The notes under the pieces are model-generated. The model made no database searches. It had not been told where the DNA came from and saw nothing but the letters and a program-made list of their open reading frames with translations. This document shows, piece by piece, positions 1-5,115 of a DNA stretch of 6,605 bases (positions are counted from its first letter, which is position 1; each line of letters opens with the position of its first letter). The stretch covers positions 1 through 6,605 of the forward strand of contig DAISVV010000181.1 of NCBI GenBank assembly GCA_036840015.1, in the 5' to 3' direction. Source of the stretch: SZUA-430 sp036840015. Lineage in GTDB: Bacteria > Pseudomonadota > Alphaproteobacteria > Micropepsales > Micropepsaceae. Both the position numbers and the translations under genes were made by a program.

Positions 1-137
1 CGATGGAAGGACCGGCAGTGCCGGTCCGTCCAGTCCATCATCGGCGCGACGGAGAAGCGGGTGGTCATCTCGCTGAGTTGCTTCGCAGGTTTACCTTTCG
101 CCGTTCGACCACGTGAGGGGTCGTCGGGCTTGTGCAT
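1..137 (-). CDS. dusA: tRNA-dihydrouridine synthase A, N-terminal fragment (cut by window edge)
   Basis: DusA is an FMN flavoenzyme that reduces specific uridines in the D-loop of tRNA to dihydrouridine. Reading the minus strand from the ATG at 68-66 gives MTTRFSVAPMMDWTDRHCRS, then FH, and runs off the window. FSVAPMMDWTDRHCR is the hallmark N-terminal block of DusA, at the first strand of the TIM barrel with its flavin contacts. The rest of the gene lies to the left. The frame stays open upstream to an in-frame TAA at 143-141, so a second start is the ATG at 137-135, adding 23 residues (MHKPDDPSRG...). I give that longer form because GGTGATC, a 7-base match to the 16S anti-Shine-Dalgarno, sits 6 nt before it, whereas the ATG at 68 has no evident ribosome site. 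The shorter form fits the usual length of many DusA proteins. Identity is strong from the motif; the start is uncertain. Confidence 0.88.
   Translation of the reverse strand, partial: MHKPDDPSRGRTAKGKPAKQLSEMTTRFSVAPMMDWTDRHCRSFH
9..27. repeat. Perfect 9-1-9 palindrome inside the dusA 5' coding region (candidate attachment-site core)
   Basis: GGACCGGCAGTGCCGGTCC is a palindrome of two 9-base arms around one central base. It lies within the dusA codons for DRHCRS. The 5' end of dusA is an established integration target for a family of tyrosine-integrase elements, whose core site falls in this conserved stretch. Whether this copy is used as an attachment site cannot be told: I see no integrase and no second copy of the neighbouring TCCAGTCCATC in the window. 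The palindrome could equally be a by-product of codon choice at conserved residues. Confidence 0.35.
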
Positions 138-143
138 CCATTA

Positions 144-150
144 GATCACC
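144..150 (-). promoter_or_regulatory. Possible ribosome binding site favouring the longer dusA start
   Basis: On the minus strand GGTGATC ends 6 nt before the ATG at 137-135. It matches the right-hand part of the full anti-Shine-Dalgarno complement (AGGAGGTGATC), so the effective spacing is slightly long but workable. It supports the upstream dusA start over the ATG at 68. Confidence 0.4.
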
Positions 151-327
151 CGGGGGCGGCGTGCAAACAGGGCGCGCCGGAGACCATTGATGCGGCGGAT
201 CGCGTTGATCCTGGTTATCGAGCGCCCTTGGGGCCGGGGCAGAGGGACGCCCTTGCCGCTCTTGGTGAATCCTGATTGTCTGGCATGGTTCTTCTCGATC
301 CGAGAGACTTAACTGGGGGACCGTTTC

Positions 328-1077
328 ATGGCTGCTGCCGCGCGTTCGACGCTGATCATCCTTGCTGTGATTTTTGCGATTGCTGTTCCCTCGTTGCAGG
401 CCGTCTATCAGTTCGGGATGTCTGCGGCAGAATTCTCGTTCCAGGGTAACGGCACCTTGCGCGTTGAAGGCTTTGCGTTCGCGATCTGGGGGCTGCTCTA
501 TCTCGGCATGATCATCTATGCCCTCTACCAGGTCCTGCCGGTAGCACGGGGCTCCGAGACGCTCGCGATCTACGCATGGCCGTCGTTCGTTGCCATCAGC
601 GGCTGTGGACTGTGGATCCTCATGGCGGCGTTCAACCAGATCTGGATGACGGTCGTCGTGATTTCCTTGTCGGCGGCTGCGTTGATCTTGGCCCTCGTGC
701 GGTCGCAAGGTGCGGGCCTGCTGCGGGACCGATTGCTTATCGCGCTGCCGCTCAACCTGCTTGCGGGCTGGCTGACGATTGCGTCGATCGTGAATGTGAT
801 GACGGTGCTGACGATCGAGCGGATCATTACGCCCGACATCGCGACGATGTCGGGCCTTGCCGCCGTTGGCGGGGCCACAGTGATTGCTGCGACCGTTTCC
901 CTGTCCGGACGCAGCGCGTTCTACCTGCTTCCGATTATCTGGGGACTTTACGGGGTGCGTGTCGCCGAGGGGACGCGCCAGCCTTTGCTCTCGGATGCTG
1001 CGGGGGTGGCTGTGCTGTTGCTTGGAAGCCTCGTGGTCACGATGCTTCTCCTGCGTGTTATCCGTCAGGAGAAGTGA
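328..1077 (+). CDS. TspO/MBR-like tryptophan-rich polytopic membrane protein
   Basis: A 249-residue inner-membrane protein with seven or eight predicted hydrophobic helices, at about residues 5-27, 46-69, 81-102, 104-124, 134-162, 171-192, 196-212 and 222-244. The block GFAFAIWGLLYLG near residues 48-60, followed by YALYQVLP, and the later block LPLNLLAGWLTIASIVN at 140-156 resemble the long TspO/MBR-like ('tryptophan-rich sensory protein') family. Trp residues are seen at 54, 84, 96, 106, 148 and 205. Classical TspO is about 160 residues with five helices and binds porphyrins and cholesterol; these longer relatives have no settled function. The start is supported by GGGGGA at 315-320, 7 nt before the ATG. 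The gene is divergent from dusA, with 190 bp between them, and a 140-bp gap follows, so it is probably its own unit. I see no convincing sigma-70 promoter upstream. The family assignment comes from recalled motif resemblance, not a search. Confidence 0.66.
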   Translation: MAAAARSTLIILAVIFAIAVPSLQAVYQFGMSAAEFSFQGNGTLRVEGFAFAIWGLLYLGMIIYALYQVLPVARGSETLAIYAWPSFVAISGCGLWILMAAFNQIWMTVVVISLSAAALILALVRSQGAGLLRDRLLIALPLNLLAGWLTIASIVNVMTVLTIERIITPDIATMSGLAAVGGATVIAATVSLSGRSAFYLLPIIWGLYGVRVAEGTRQPLLSDAAGVAVLLLGSLVVTMLLLRVIRQEK

Positions 1078-1217
1078 ACCACCACTTGCCTTAGCGTCAC
1101 GCCCCGGATCCTCTCGATCAACTCCCCGTGAGCGCGGCTGTCCGTGCACAATTCCGCCATGTTTCGACGATGAGTTCAGCCCGCGTGGTCAGCGAATGAC
1201 TAAAGGGGGAACACATC

Positions 1218-1988
1218 ATGGCGTCAGAGCACTCGCTGGCGGGCGAATCCGCTTCATCGGCCGGCAAAGCGGGATCGCCTGCCATTCACCTGTTCGAGGT
1301 TGTCCTGTTCCTGGGGCTCCTGTTCGGGCTGGGCCCCCTCCTGCAGGCGACGACCGGACCGTCGATCCTGACGCTGTTCCAGAACCCGCTCTTCCTCTGC
1401 ATCCTCTGGTTCGGCTTCCTCTATGCACGGGGTGGCCGGCCGCTTGACATCGGCCTTGCGCGGGAACGCAATCGGGCGCAGCCCTGGAGCGGCGGAAAAC
1501 TTGCGCTCGTGTGCTTCGCGGTGACGCTGGGCTTCTTTGCCTGGAACCTGTTCGCCGAGCCTGTGTTGGACAAGATGGCGGTTACCCATCTGGGTGGCGA
1601 CACGCTGGAGCAGACACGCAAGTACGAGTTCCTGCAGGGTGATCCGGTTGCGCTTGCGCAATGGCTTGCGCTGATCTGGCTGTTTGCGGCGCTGGGCGAG
1701 GAACTCTTCTTCCGTGGGTTCCTACAAAGCCGCGTGGAGCAGATGCTGGGTGGCGGAACGGCTGCAAGCATTGCAGCACTTGTCGGGCAGGCCGTTGTCT
1801 TTGGCTTTCACCACATTGAGGATGGTTCGGTGGCCGTCGTGGGGACCGCCGCAAGCGGGCTTTTCCTTGGTGCCTGTTTCCTGCTCACCGGCCGTCGCCT
1901 GCTGCCGGTCATCATTGCACATGGCCTGTGGGATTCGTTCGGCCTGACGATGCTGTTCCTCGGGGTCTTCAGCTCGAGCGGCAGCTGA
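1218..1988 (+). CDS. CPBP family intramembrane glutamic/metallo-protease (Rce1/ABI-like)
   Basis: A 256-residue multi-helix membrane protein of the CPBP family (CAAX proteases and bacteriocin-processing enzymes, also called the ABI domain). The three family motifs occur in order in the C-terminal half: EELFFR at 161-166 (E161, E162, R166), FGFHH at 195-199 (H199), and HGLWD at 235-239 (H235, with D239 where Asn or Asp is usual). These polar residues form the buried active site in the Rce1 fold. Hydrophobic segments lie at about 23-45, 52-70, 95-112, 147-160, 182-197, 206-224 and 240-252. All motif residues are present, so it is probably active. The substrate is unknown: bacterial members act in bacteriocin processing or self-immunity or in membrane-protein cleavage, and no bacteriocin precursor is visible nearby. 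GGGGGA at 1205-1210, 7 nt before the ATG, supports the start. The N-terminal 20 residues are Ser/Ala-rich and probably cytoplasmic. Confidence 0.88.
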   Translation: MASEHSLAGESASSAGKAGSPAIHLFEVVLFLGLLFGLGPLLQATTGPSILTLFQNPLFLCILWFGFLYARGGRPLDIGLARERNRAQPWSGGKLALVCFAVTLGFFAWNLFAEPVLDKMAVTHLGGDTLEQTRKYEFLQGDPVALAQWLALIWLFAALGEELFFRGFLQSRVEQMLGGGTAASIAALVGQAVVFGFHHIEDGSVAVVGTAASGLFLGACFLLTGRRLLPVIIAHGLWDSFGLTMLFLGVFSSSGS

Positions 1989-1995
1989 TGCGCAA

Positions 1996-2021
1996 GGTCG
2001 GGGCGCCAAGGCTTCCCGACC
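1996..2021 (+). terminator. Possible terminator-like hairpin after the CPBP protease gene
   Basis: GGTCGGG at 1996-2002 and CCCGACC at 2015-2021 form a perfect 7-bp GC-rich stem with a 12-nt loop, starting 7 nt after the TGA of the protease gene. No T-run follows, so intrinsic termination would be weak. A second CCCGACC at 2094-2100 could pair with the same 5' arm. Confidence 0.35.
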
Positions 2022-2181
2022 ACGCCGTCGGTGTGGTTAAGGGATCGTGAGGCAGGCATCGCGGAAGCCCTGGCATCCATCACGCTCCCGCATCCCGACC
2101 CAACGAATTTTTAGCGTTTCGCTGCGAGCTTTTGGCGGCGTCGAGCCTCGGCGTCATGCCGACCCTGCCTTCCTGCTGCAC

Positions 2182-2185
2182 GGAG
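2182..2185 (+). promoter_or_regulatory. Ribosome binding site deciding the start at 2195
   Basis: GGAG lies 9 nt before the ATG at 2195. The alternative starts further upstream (TTG 2132, ATG 2156) have no comparable site. Confidence 0.55.
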
Positions 2186-2194
2186 CGTATCCCG

Positions 2195-2596
2195 ATGACA
2201 CTCTATGAGTACCAGCAGAACAGCCGCCGGATGGGCGTTCTGCTCATTTTCCTCGTCTCGCTGGGGATGCTCTGGATTGGCCTTGCTTACCGTGCGCCGA
2301 TCGAGTGGCTCGGCATCATTGGCGTGTCCTCGGGCATGCTGGCGCTGATGCTGTTGCAGGGCAAGGTATCGGGATCACGGCTGACGCCAACGCATCTTGA
2401 ACTTTGGGACGGTGCCTGGCGCGAGCGTATCGCGCTGGCCCGGGTCGACCATGTGAAGGTTGTTCCCTGGTCGAGTGGCTGGTCGCTGACGCTGGTAATG
2501 AAGGACGGCAAGAAGGATCCGATCCCGGGCATGTGCGTTGGCTCTGCCACGGCGCTTGCCGACGCATTCAAGTCGGCGGGGCTGCCTACGACCTAG
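2195..2596 (+). CDS. Small two-helix membrane protein with a possible PH-like C-terminal domain
   Basis: I do not recognise a named family. With the start at 2195 the protein has 133 residues: a short polar N-terminus (MTLYEYQQNSRR), two hydrophobic helices at about 12-31 and 36-55, then a soluble segment of about 75 residues. That segment alternates short hydrophobic strands (LTPTHLELWD 63-72, IALARVDHVKVV 79-90, WSLTLVMKDG 96-105) and ends in a helix (ATALADAFKSAGL 118-130). This is the layout of bacterial PH-like (bPH) domains anchored by a helical hairpin. The frame is open upstream to a TTG at 2132, but GGAG at 2182-2185 sits 9 nt before the ATG at 2195, and the intervening 21 residues look non-coding (MAASSLGVMPTLPSCCTERI). 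The gene converges on the marR gene with 14 bp between their ends. Its function is unknown; the PH-like reading is inference. Confidence 0.68.
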   Translation: MTLYEYQQNSRRMGVLLIFLVSLGMLWIGLAYRAPIEWLGIIGVSSGMLALMLLQGKVSGSRLTPTHLELWDGAWRERIALARVDHVKVVPWSSGWSLTLVMKDGKKDPIPGMCVGSATALADAFKSAGLPTT

Positions 2597-2610
2597 CGAC
2601 GGCCTGCGTT

Positions 2611-3087
2611 TCAGTCCAGGCGGTTCTGGTCAAGCCACGCGCGGATGAGCTCGATCTGCGGCAGCATGCGCTCGACCATGTCCCTAGTGATGACGCTGGT
2701 GGCCTCCGACAGGAAGGGGAGCGCCACGCGCACGGAATCCTCGCGTGCCGCCCTGCCCTTGCGCGTGAGCATGACACGCTTTGAGCGCCCATCGACGGCG
2801 TCCGGCTCGAGGCGGATGAATCCTTTCTGCTCGAGCCTTGCCAGCGTGCTTGTCATCGTCCCGCGGGTAACCTGAAAGCTTTCAGCGAGCTGCGCCGGCG
2901 TCTTGTTGTCGCCGAGGCGCATGCAGTGGTTCAGCACCGAAAACTGGGCCCGCGTCAGGCCATGCGGCAGCAGTCGCTCGAAAGCCTTTGCCGAAAGCTG
3001 GTCGATGATGCCGATCTCGTTGAGCAGTCGGAACAGCAACTGCTCGTGCGAGGGCCTTTCAATGTGAGAGTCTGGAGGTTCAGGCAA
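2611..3087 (-). CDS. MarR family winged-helix transcriptional regulator
   Basis: A 158-residue MarR-type regulator that would bind DNA as a dimer, typically as a repressor released by a small ligand or by oxidation. In order: an N-terminal dimerisation helix (EQLLFRLLNEIGIIDQLSAK, about 15-34), LTRAQFSVLNHC at 44-55, the helix-turn-helix TPAQLAESFQVTRGTMTSTLARLEQKG split over 63-89 with the recognition helix at 73-86, the wing DAVDGRSKRVMLTRKG at 96-111 with the conserved D-GRSK/R pattern, and C-terminal dimerisation helices at 113-155. The only Cys is C55, so OhrR-like Cys sensing is not obvious. The frame could start at 3171, but that would overlap the flavoprotein gene by 92 nt and add a residue run unlike MarR. 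The TTG at 3087 has GGAAG 6 nt upstream and overlaps the preceding stop by 8 nt, suggesting coupled translation. It probably represses its own operon through the palindromes at 4232-4266. Confidence 0.9.
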   Translation of the reverse strand: MPEPPDSHIERPSHEQLLFRLLNEIGIIDQLSAKAFERLLPHGLTRAQFSVLNHCMRLGDNKTPAQLAESFQVTRGTMTSTLARLEQKGFIRLEPDAVDGRSKRVMLTRKGRAAREDSVRVALPFLSEATSVITRDMVERMLPQIELIRAWLDQNRLD

Positions 3088-4216
3088 GGTGCGCTTCCAG
3101 TCCGCGTCGGGGTGTTGGTCCAACCTGCGGGCCGTACCCGATACGGTAGAGCATCTGGATGGACTTGCCATCTGAAATCAGGTCATGGACTTCGCGATAA
3201 AGGTCCTTCATCTCCACATATTCCTGCAGCGACTGGCTCCACGGATGGACGCCAAGCCCGAGGCTAGTGGCCTTCAGGTTCATCCGGACATAGGCGCGAC
3301 CAGCGTTGATCTGGTCGATGCGCGACTGGTTTTCATTCGTGATCCAGCCGACCGCGCGCGCCGAAAGTGCCATGGTGCGATAGAGCTCGAGGCCCTGCTG
3401 GAAGGCCGTTGACGTGGGGTCTGCCATGGTCTCCCGCGTCATGAAGCCCAGCAACCGCCCTGCCTCGAAGAGAGGACCTTCCAGCTCGATGCCGTCCGGA
3501 TTGGCTGTCACTTCGGCAGCCCCGATGCGCATCAGGTCGACAGACTCCTGGTATGCTGCCGGCGTCGTCACTTCTTTCAGGTGGGCGCGCCATGTGAGGT
3601 CGCGCAGGCGCTCGGCCAGATTTGTGTTGCCGATGGTTTCCGACGACGCGCTGAACACACGCCCTGCCTCTGCGATCTGCTGAAGTGCGGGTGCTGGAAC
3701 GTCGCGTGGTTCATAGACTTCCTTGTTCGAGCGTCGAGCCAGCACGTGCGCAAACAGCGGATCAGGGCTGACGCCACCCTTCGTGAAGGACACTTGAGCA
3801 ACGGGCCGCTGGTCGAGGGTCTTCATGTCCTCACCTTCCGGGAAGGGCGTGATCGTCGCCTGATAGCCGTCCTGGGCTGCCGCCAGCACCAGCAACTCGA
3901 GAAATGCGCCGCAGCCGATGGTGATCTGGCGGTCGAAGGGGTCGGTGGCCGGCAGGCGGCGCTTGAGGTCGCAGAAGAGCGTGAGGGCGTCCTCGCCGTC
4001 GAGCCGGACAAGCCAAGGCTGCTGGTTGTGCGGGTTGGGCGCCAGCAGGGCATAAGACAGGGCACGGCGGCGGAATTCCGCGTATTTTCCGGCCTTGCGC
4101 CACGGTTCGCGCGCGGCCTCTGAAGGTCCGCTTGTCGCCACCAGACCTGCCCCTGCCGCGGCAGCGACGACCACCCCGCCCCCGATGAGCATCAGAACAT
4201 TACGACGTGTTGACAT
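3080..4216 (-). CDS. Acg-family FMN-binding nitroreductase-fold protein with twin-arginine signal
   Basis: A 378-residue protein of the Acg-like branch of the nitroreductase superfamily, named after mycobacterial Acg (Rv2032). Members have two tandem half-domains and bind FMN; roles in flavin sequestration or reduction of quinone- or nitro-type compounds have been proposed but are not settled. Residues 1-35 form a Tat-like leader (STRRNVLM with R4-R5, then a Gly/Ala/Val-rich stretch to about 27), so export or membrane anchoring of the folded flavoprotein is likely. Family-type blocks are LAPNPHNQQPW at 58-68, TDPFDRQITIGCGAFLEL at 91-108, RRSNKEVYEP at 161-170, LGLGVHPWSQSLQEY at 319-333 and RIGYGP at 358-363, ending RRGLEAHLA. 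The full family length is present. AAAGGGG at 4223-4229, 6 nt before the ATG, supports the start. It is the first gene of an operon with marR. The substrate cannot be inferred. Confidence 0.85.
   Translation of the reverse strand: MSTRRNVLMLIGGGVVVAAAAGAGLVATSGPSEAAREPWRKAGKYAEFRRRALSYALLAPNPHNQQPWLVRLDGEDALTLFCDLKRRLPATDPFDRQITIGCGAFLELLVLAAAQDGYQATITPFPEGEDMKTLDQRPVAQVSFTKGGVSPDPLFAHVLARRSNKEVYEPRDVPAPALQQIAEAGRVFSASSETIGNTNLAERLRDLTWRAHLKEVTTPAAYQESVDLMRIGAAEVTANPDGIELEGPLFEAGRLLGFMTRETMADPTSTAFQQGLELYRTMALSARAVGWITNENQSRIDQINAGRAYVRMNLKATSLGLGVHPWSQSLQEYVEMKDLYREVHDLISDGKSIQMLYRIGYGPQVGPTPRRGLEAHLA
3094..3098 (-). promoter_or_regulatory. Ribosome binding site for the TTG start of marR, inside the flavoprotein gene
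   Basis: On the minus strand GGAAG is followed by 6 nt and then TTG at 3087-3085. The site lies in the last codons of the upstream gene, whose TGA is at 3082-3080, so ribosomes finishing that gene could restart here. It decides the marR start in the absence of any ATG between 3171 and the MarR core. Confidence 0.5.
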
Positions 4217-4231
4217 GAACGACCCCTTTGC

Positions 4232-4243
4232 TTTGATGTCAAA
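4232..4243. promoter_or_regulatory. Palindromic operator, start-site copy (probable MarR site)
   Basis: TTTGATGTCAAA has perfect 5-base arms (TTTGA / TCAAA) around two bases. It begins exactly 21 bp from the equivalent base of the other copy, about two helical turns, so both dimers would sit on the same face of the DNA. Together the sites define the consensus TTTGAYGYCAAA. Confidence 0.62.
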
Positions 4244-4274
4244 TCATATTGGTTTGACGCCAAACCTTTGTCAA
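4243..4274 (-). promoter_or_regulatory. Probable sigma-70-type promoter of the acg-marR operon
   Basis: On the minus strand a perfect -35 hexamer TTGACA (4274-4269) is followed either by AATATG (4250-4245) after 18 nt or by TATGAT (4248-4243) after 20 nt. The first has the better spacing and the second the better hexamer. The palindrome at 4251-4266 fills the spacer, and the one at 4232-4243 lies at the expected transcription start. Confidence 0.6.
4251..4266. promoter_or_regulatory. Palindromic operator, promoter-spacer copy (probable MarR site)
   Basis: GGTTTGACGCCAAACC is an inverted repeat with two perfect 6-base arms (GGTTTG / CAAACC) around four bases. Its core TTTGACGCCAAA matches the second site at 4232-4243 in 10 of 12 positions. 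It lies between the -35 and -10 of the acg-marR promoter, where a bound dimer would block RNA polymerase. Assignment to the local MarR protein rests on position and symmetry. Confidence 0.65.
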
Positions 4275-4305
4275 GCACCTCCCCTCACTTTTTTGTTGCG
4301 GATTT

Positions 4306-4336
4306 CCCGTCCCGGGCTTGTCGATTCCGGGGCGGG
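4306..4336. repeat. GC-rich inverted repeat in the divergent intergenic region
   Basis: CCCGTCCC at 4306-4313 can pair with GGGGCGGG at 4329-4336 (seven Watson-Crick pairs and one G-U) over a 15-nt loop. It lies upstream of both divergent transcripts' likely starts. No T-run follows on the plus strand; on the minus strand the stem is followed after about ten bases by an A-run rather than T, so it is not a good terminator in either direction. Its role is unknown. Confidence 0.3.
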
Positions 4337-4443
4337 CAGTTGCATTCCGGACCGCTCGGCCGAGGCCTGACGTGTGTTGATGAGGGTCAAGGCTGCCGGG
4401 GCGGAGAAACATGATCCTGTCCGCCGGGGCGTGGTGCCCCTGC

Positions 4444-4450
4444 GAGGAGG
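4444..4450 (+). promoter_or_regulatory. Strong ribosome binding site deciding the hydrolase start at 4459
   Basis: GAGGAGG lies 8 nt before the ATG at 4459. The alternative in-frame ATG at 4411 has only GGAG with 4 nt spacing and would add 16 residues (MILSAGAWCPCEEADQ) unlike the family. A small hairpin, GGGGC (4426-4430) with GCCCC (4436-4440), ends just before this site. Confidence 0.65.
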
Positions 4451-4458
4451 CTGACCAG

Positions 4459-5115
4459 ATGAGCCGAGGGTCGGCGTGCGTTATCATCGGACCGGCGGCG
4501 CTCGAGGGCACGCTCACGCTGCCGGAGAAAGCGCGCGGCATCGTGCTGTTTGCTCACGGCAGCGGCAGCAGTCGGCTGAGCCCGCGTAACCAGCATGTGG
4601 CGCGTGCACTTGAAGATCGTGGGTTCGCCACGCTGCTGCTCGACCTGCTCACGCCCGCGGAGGCTGTGGACAACGGGAATGTGTTTGACATCGAGCTGCT
4701 CGCCGAACGCGTGAGCGACGCGATCAGCTGGGTCCGTGCTGACAGCCGCACGCACTGCTTGCCCCTCGGGCTCTTCGGCGCAAGCACCGGTGCGGCGGCA
4801 GTTCTTGTGGCCGCCGCGCGGCATCCGGAGACAGTGGGAGCCGTGGTCTCGCGCGGCGGTCGCCCCGACCTCGCGGCCGAGTTCCTGCCCGCCGTGCGTG
4901 CCGCGACCCTTCTGATCGTCGGCAGCCTCGACCACGTCGTGATCACGCTGAACCGGCAGGCGCTGCACCGGCTTTCATGCGTGAAGCAGATCGAGCTGGT
5001 CGGCGGCGCCACGCATCTTTTCGAGGAACCAGGCACGCTTGATGCCGTCGTTGAACTTGCGGCTCGCTGGTTCGGGCATCATCTTGCACCACGCGCGAGC
5101 GTTGCCGCATCATGA
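4459..5115 (+). CDS. Dienelactone hydrolase-like alpha/beta hydrolase
   Basis: A 218-residue cytoplasmic alpha/beta hydrolase of the dienelactone-hydrolase-like group. The catalytic parts are visible: an oxyanion-hole loop FAHGSGSS at 31-38, the nucleophile elbow G107-A-S109-T-G111 within LGLFGASTGAAA, the acid D158 in LLIVGSLD, and the base H186 in GGATHLFEEPG. SRGGRPDLA at 131-139 and LLLDLLTP at 59-66 are typical of the version that travels with phosphoribosyltransferases. There is no signal peptide. The triad carries Ser, not the Cys of true dienelactone hydrolase, so aromatic-lactone degradation is not implied and the substrate is unknown. The start at 4459 was chosen for the strong GAGGAGG site. 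The stop overlaps the next start as ATGA, so the two genes are almost certainly co-translated. In other genomes the same two domains are found as neighbours or fused in one protein. Confidence 0.87.
   Translation: MSRGSACVIIGPAALEGTLTLPEKARGIVLFAHGSGSSRLSPRNQHVARALEDRGFATLLLDLLTPAEAVDNGNVFDIELLAERVSDAISWVRADSRTHCLPLGLFGASTGAAAVLVAAARHPETVGAVVSRGGRPDLAAEFLPAVRAATLLIVGSLDHVVITLNRQALHRLSCVKQIELVGGATHLFEEPGTLDAVVELAARWFGHHLAPRASVAAS

Larger units (their letters stand above)
1989..2194. other. 206-bp intergenic region between the CPBP and two-helix protein genes
   Basis: No gene is seen here. Besides the hairpin at 1996-2021 there is a longer-range inverted repeat: GGGATCGTGA at 2041-2050 against TCACGCTCCC at 2080-2089, complementary at 9 of 10 positions with a 29-nt loop. 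A run of five T follows at 2108-2112, too far from the stem for a standard terminator. I found no convincing promoter hexamers for the downstream gene. Confidence 0.4.

Noticed and set aside
293..305. Small palindrome TCTCG-ATC-CGAGA upstream of the TspO-like gene
   Set aside because: Only 5-bp arms, with no second copy and no promoter hexamers placed around it; it is likely to be chance.
91..1149. A 352-codon open frame on the minus strand opposite the TspO-like gene
   Set aside because: Its product is an Arg/Gln/His/Asp-rich low-complexity string with no recognisable motif. It mirrors the hydrophobic codons of the real gene on the other strand, as expected in GC-rich DNA. It also covers the dusA promoter region.
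2132..2194. Extended start (TTG 2132 or ATG 2156) of the two-helix protein
   Set aside because: There is no ribosome site for these starts, while GGAG precedes the ATG at 2195 at good spacing and the helical hairpin follows directly.
2602..2621. GCCTG/CAGGC inverted repeat between the convergent two-helix and marR genes
   Set aside because: The stem is only 5 bp with a 10-nt loop and no T-run, too weak to call a terminator.
3088..3171. Extended marR start at 3171
   Set aside because: It would overlap the flavoprotein gene by 92 nt, and the added residues are just that gene's sequence in another frame; the TTG at 3087 has a better ribosome site.
3581..4123. A 180-codon plus-strand frame opposite the Acg-like gene
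   Set aside because: The opposite strand carries a complete, motif-bearing flavoprotein; this frame has no ribosome site or family motif.
4289..4295. T-run in the divergent region as a possible terminator tail
   Set aside because: No stable GC stem directly precedes it on the plus strand, and it lies upstream of the acg promoter, where no transcript is expected to end.
4387..4968. A 193-codon minus-strand frame opposite the hydrolase
   Set aside because: The composition is charged and repetitive, and it is the antisense of a gene with an intact catalytic triad.
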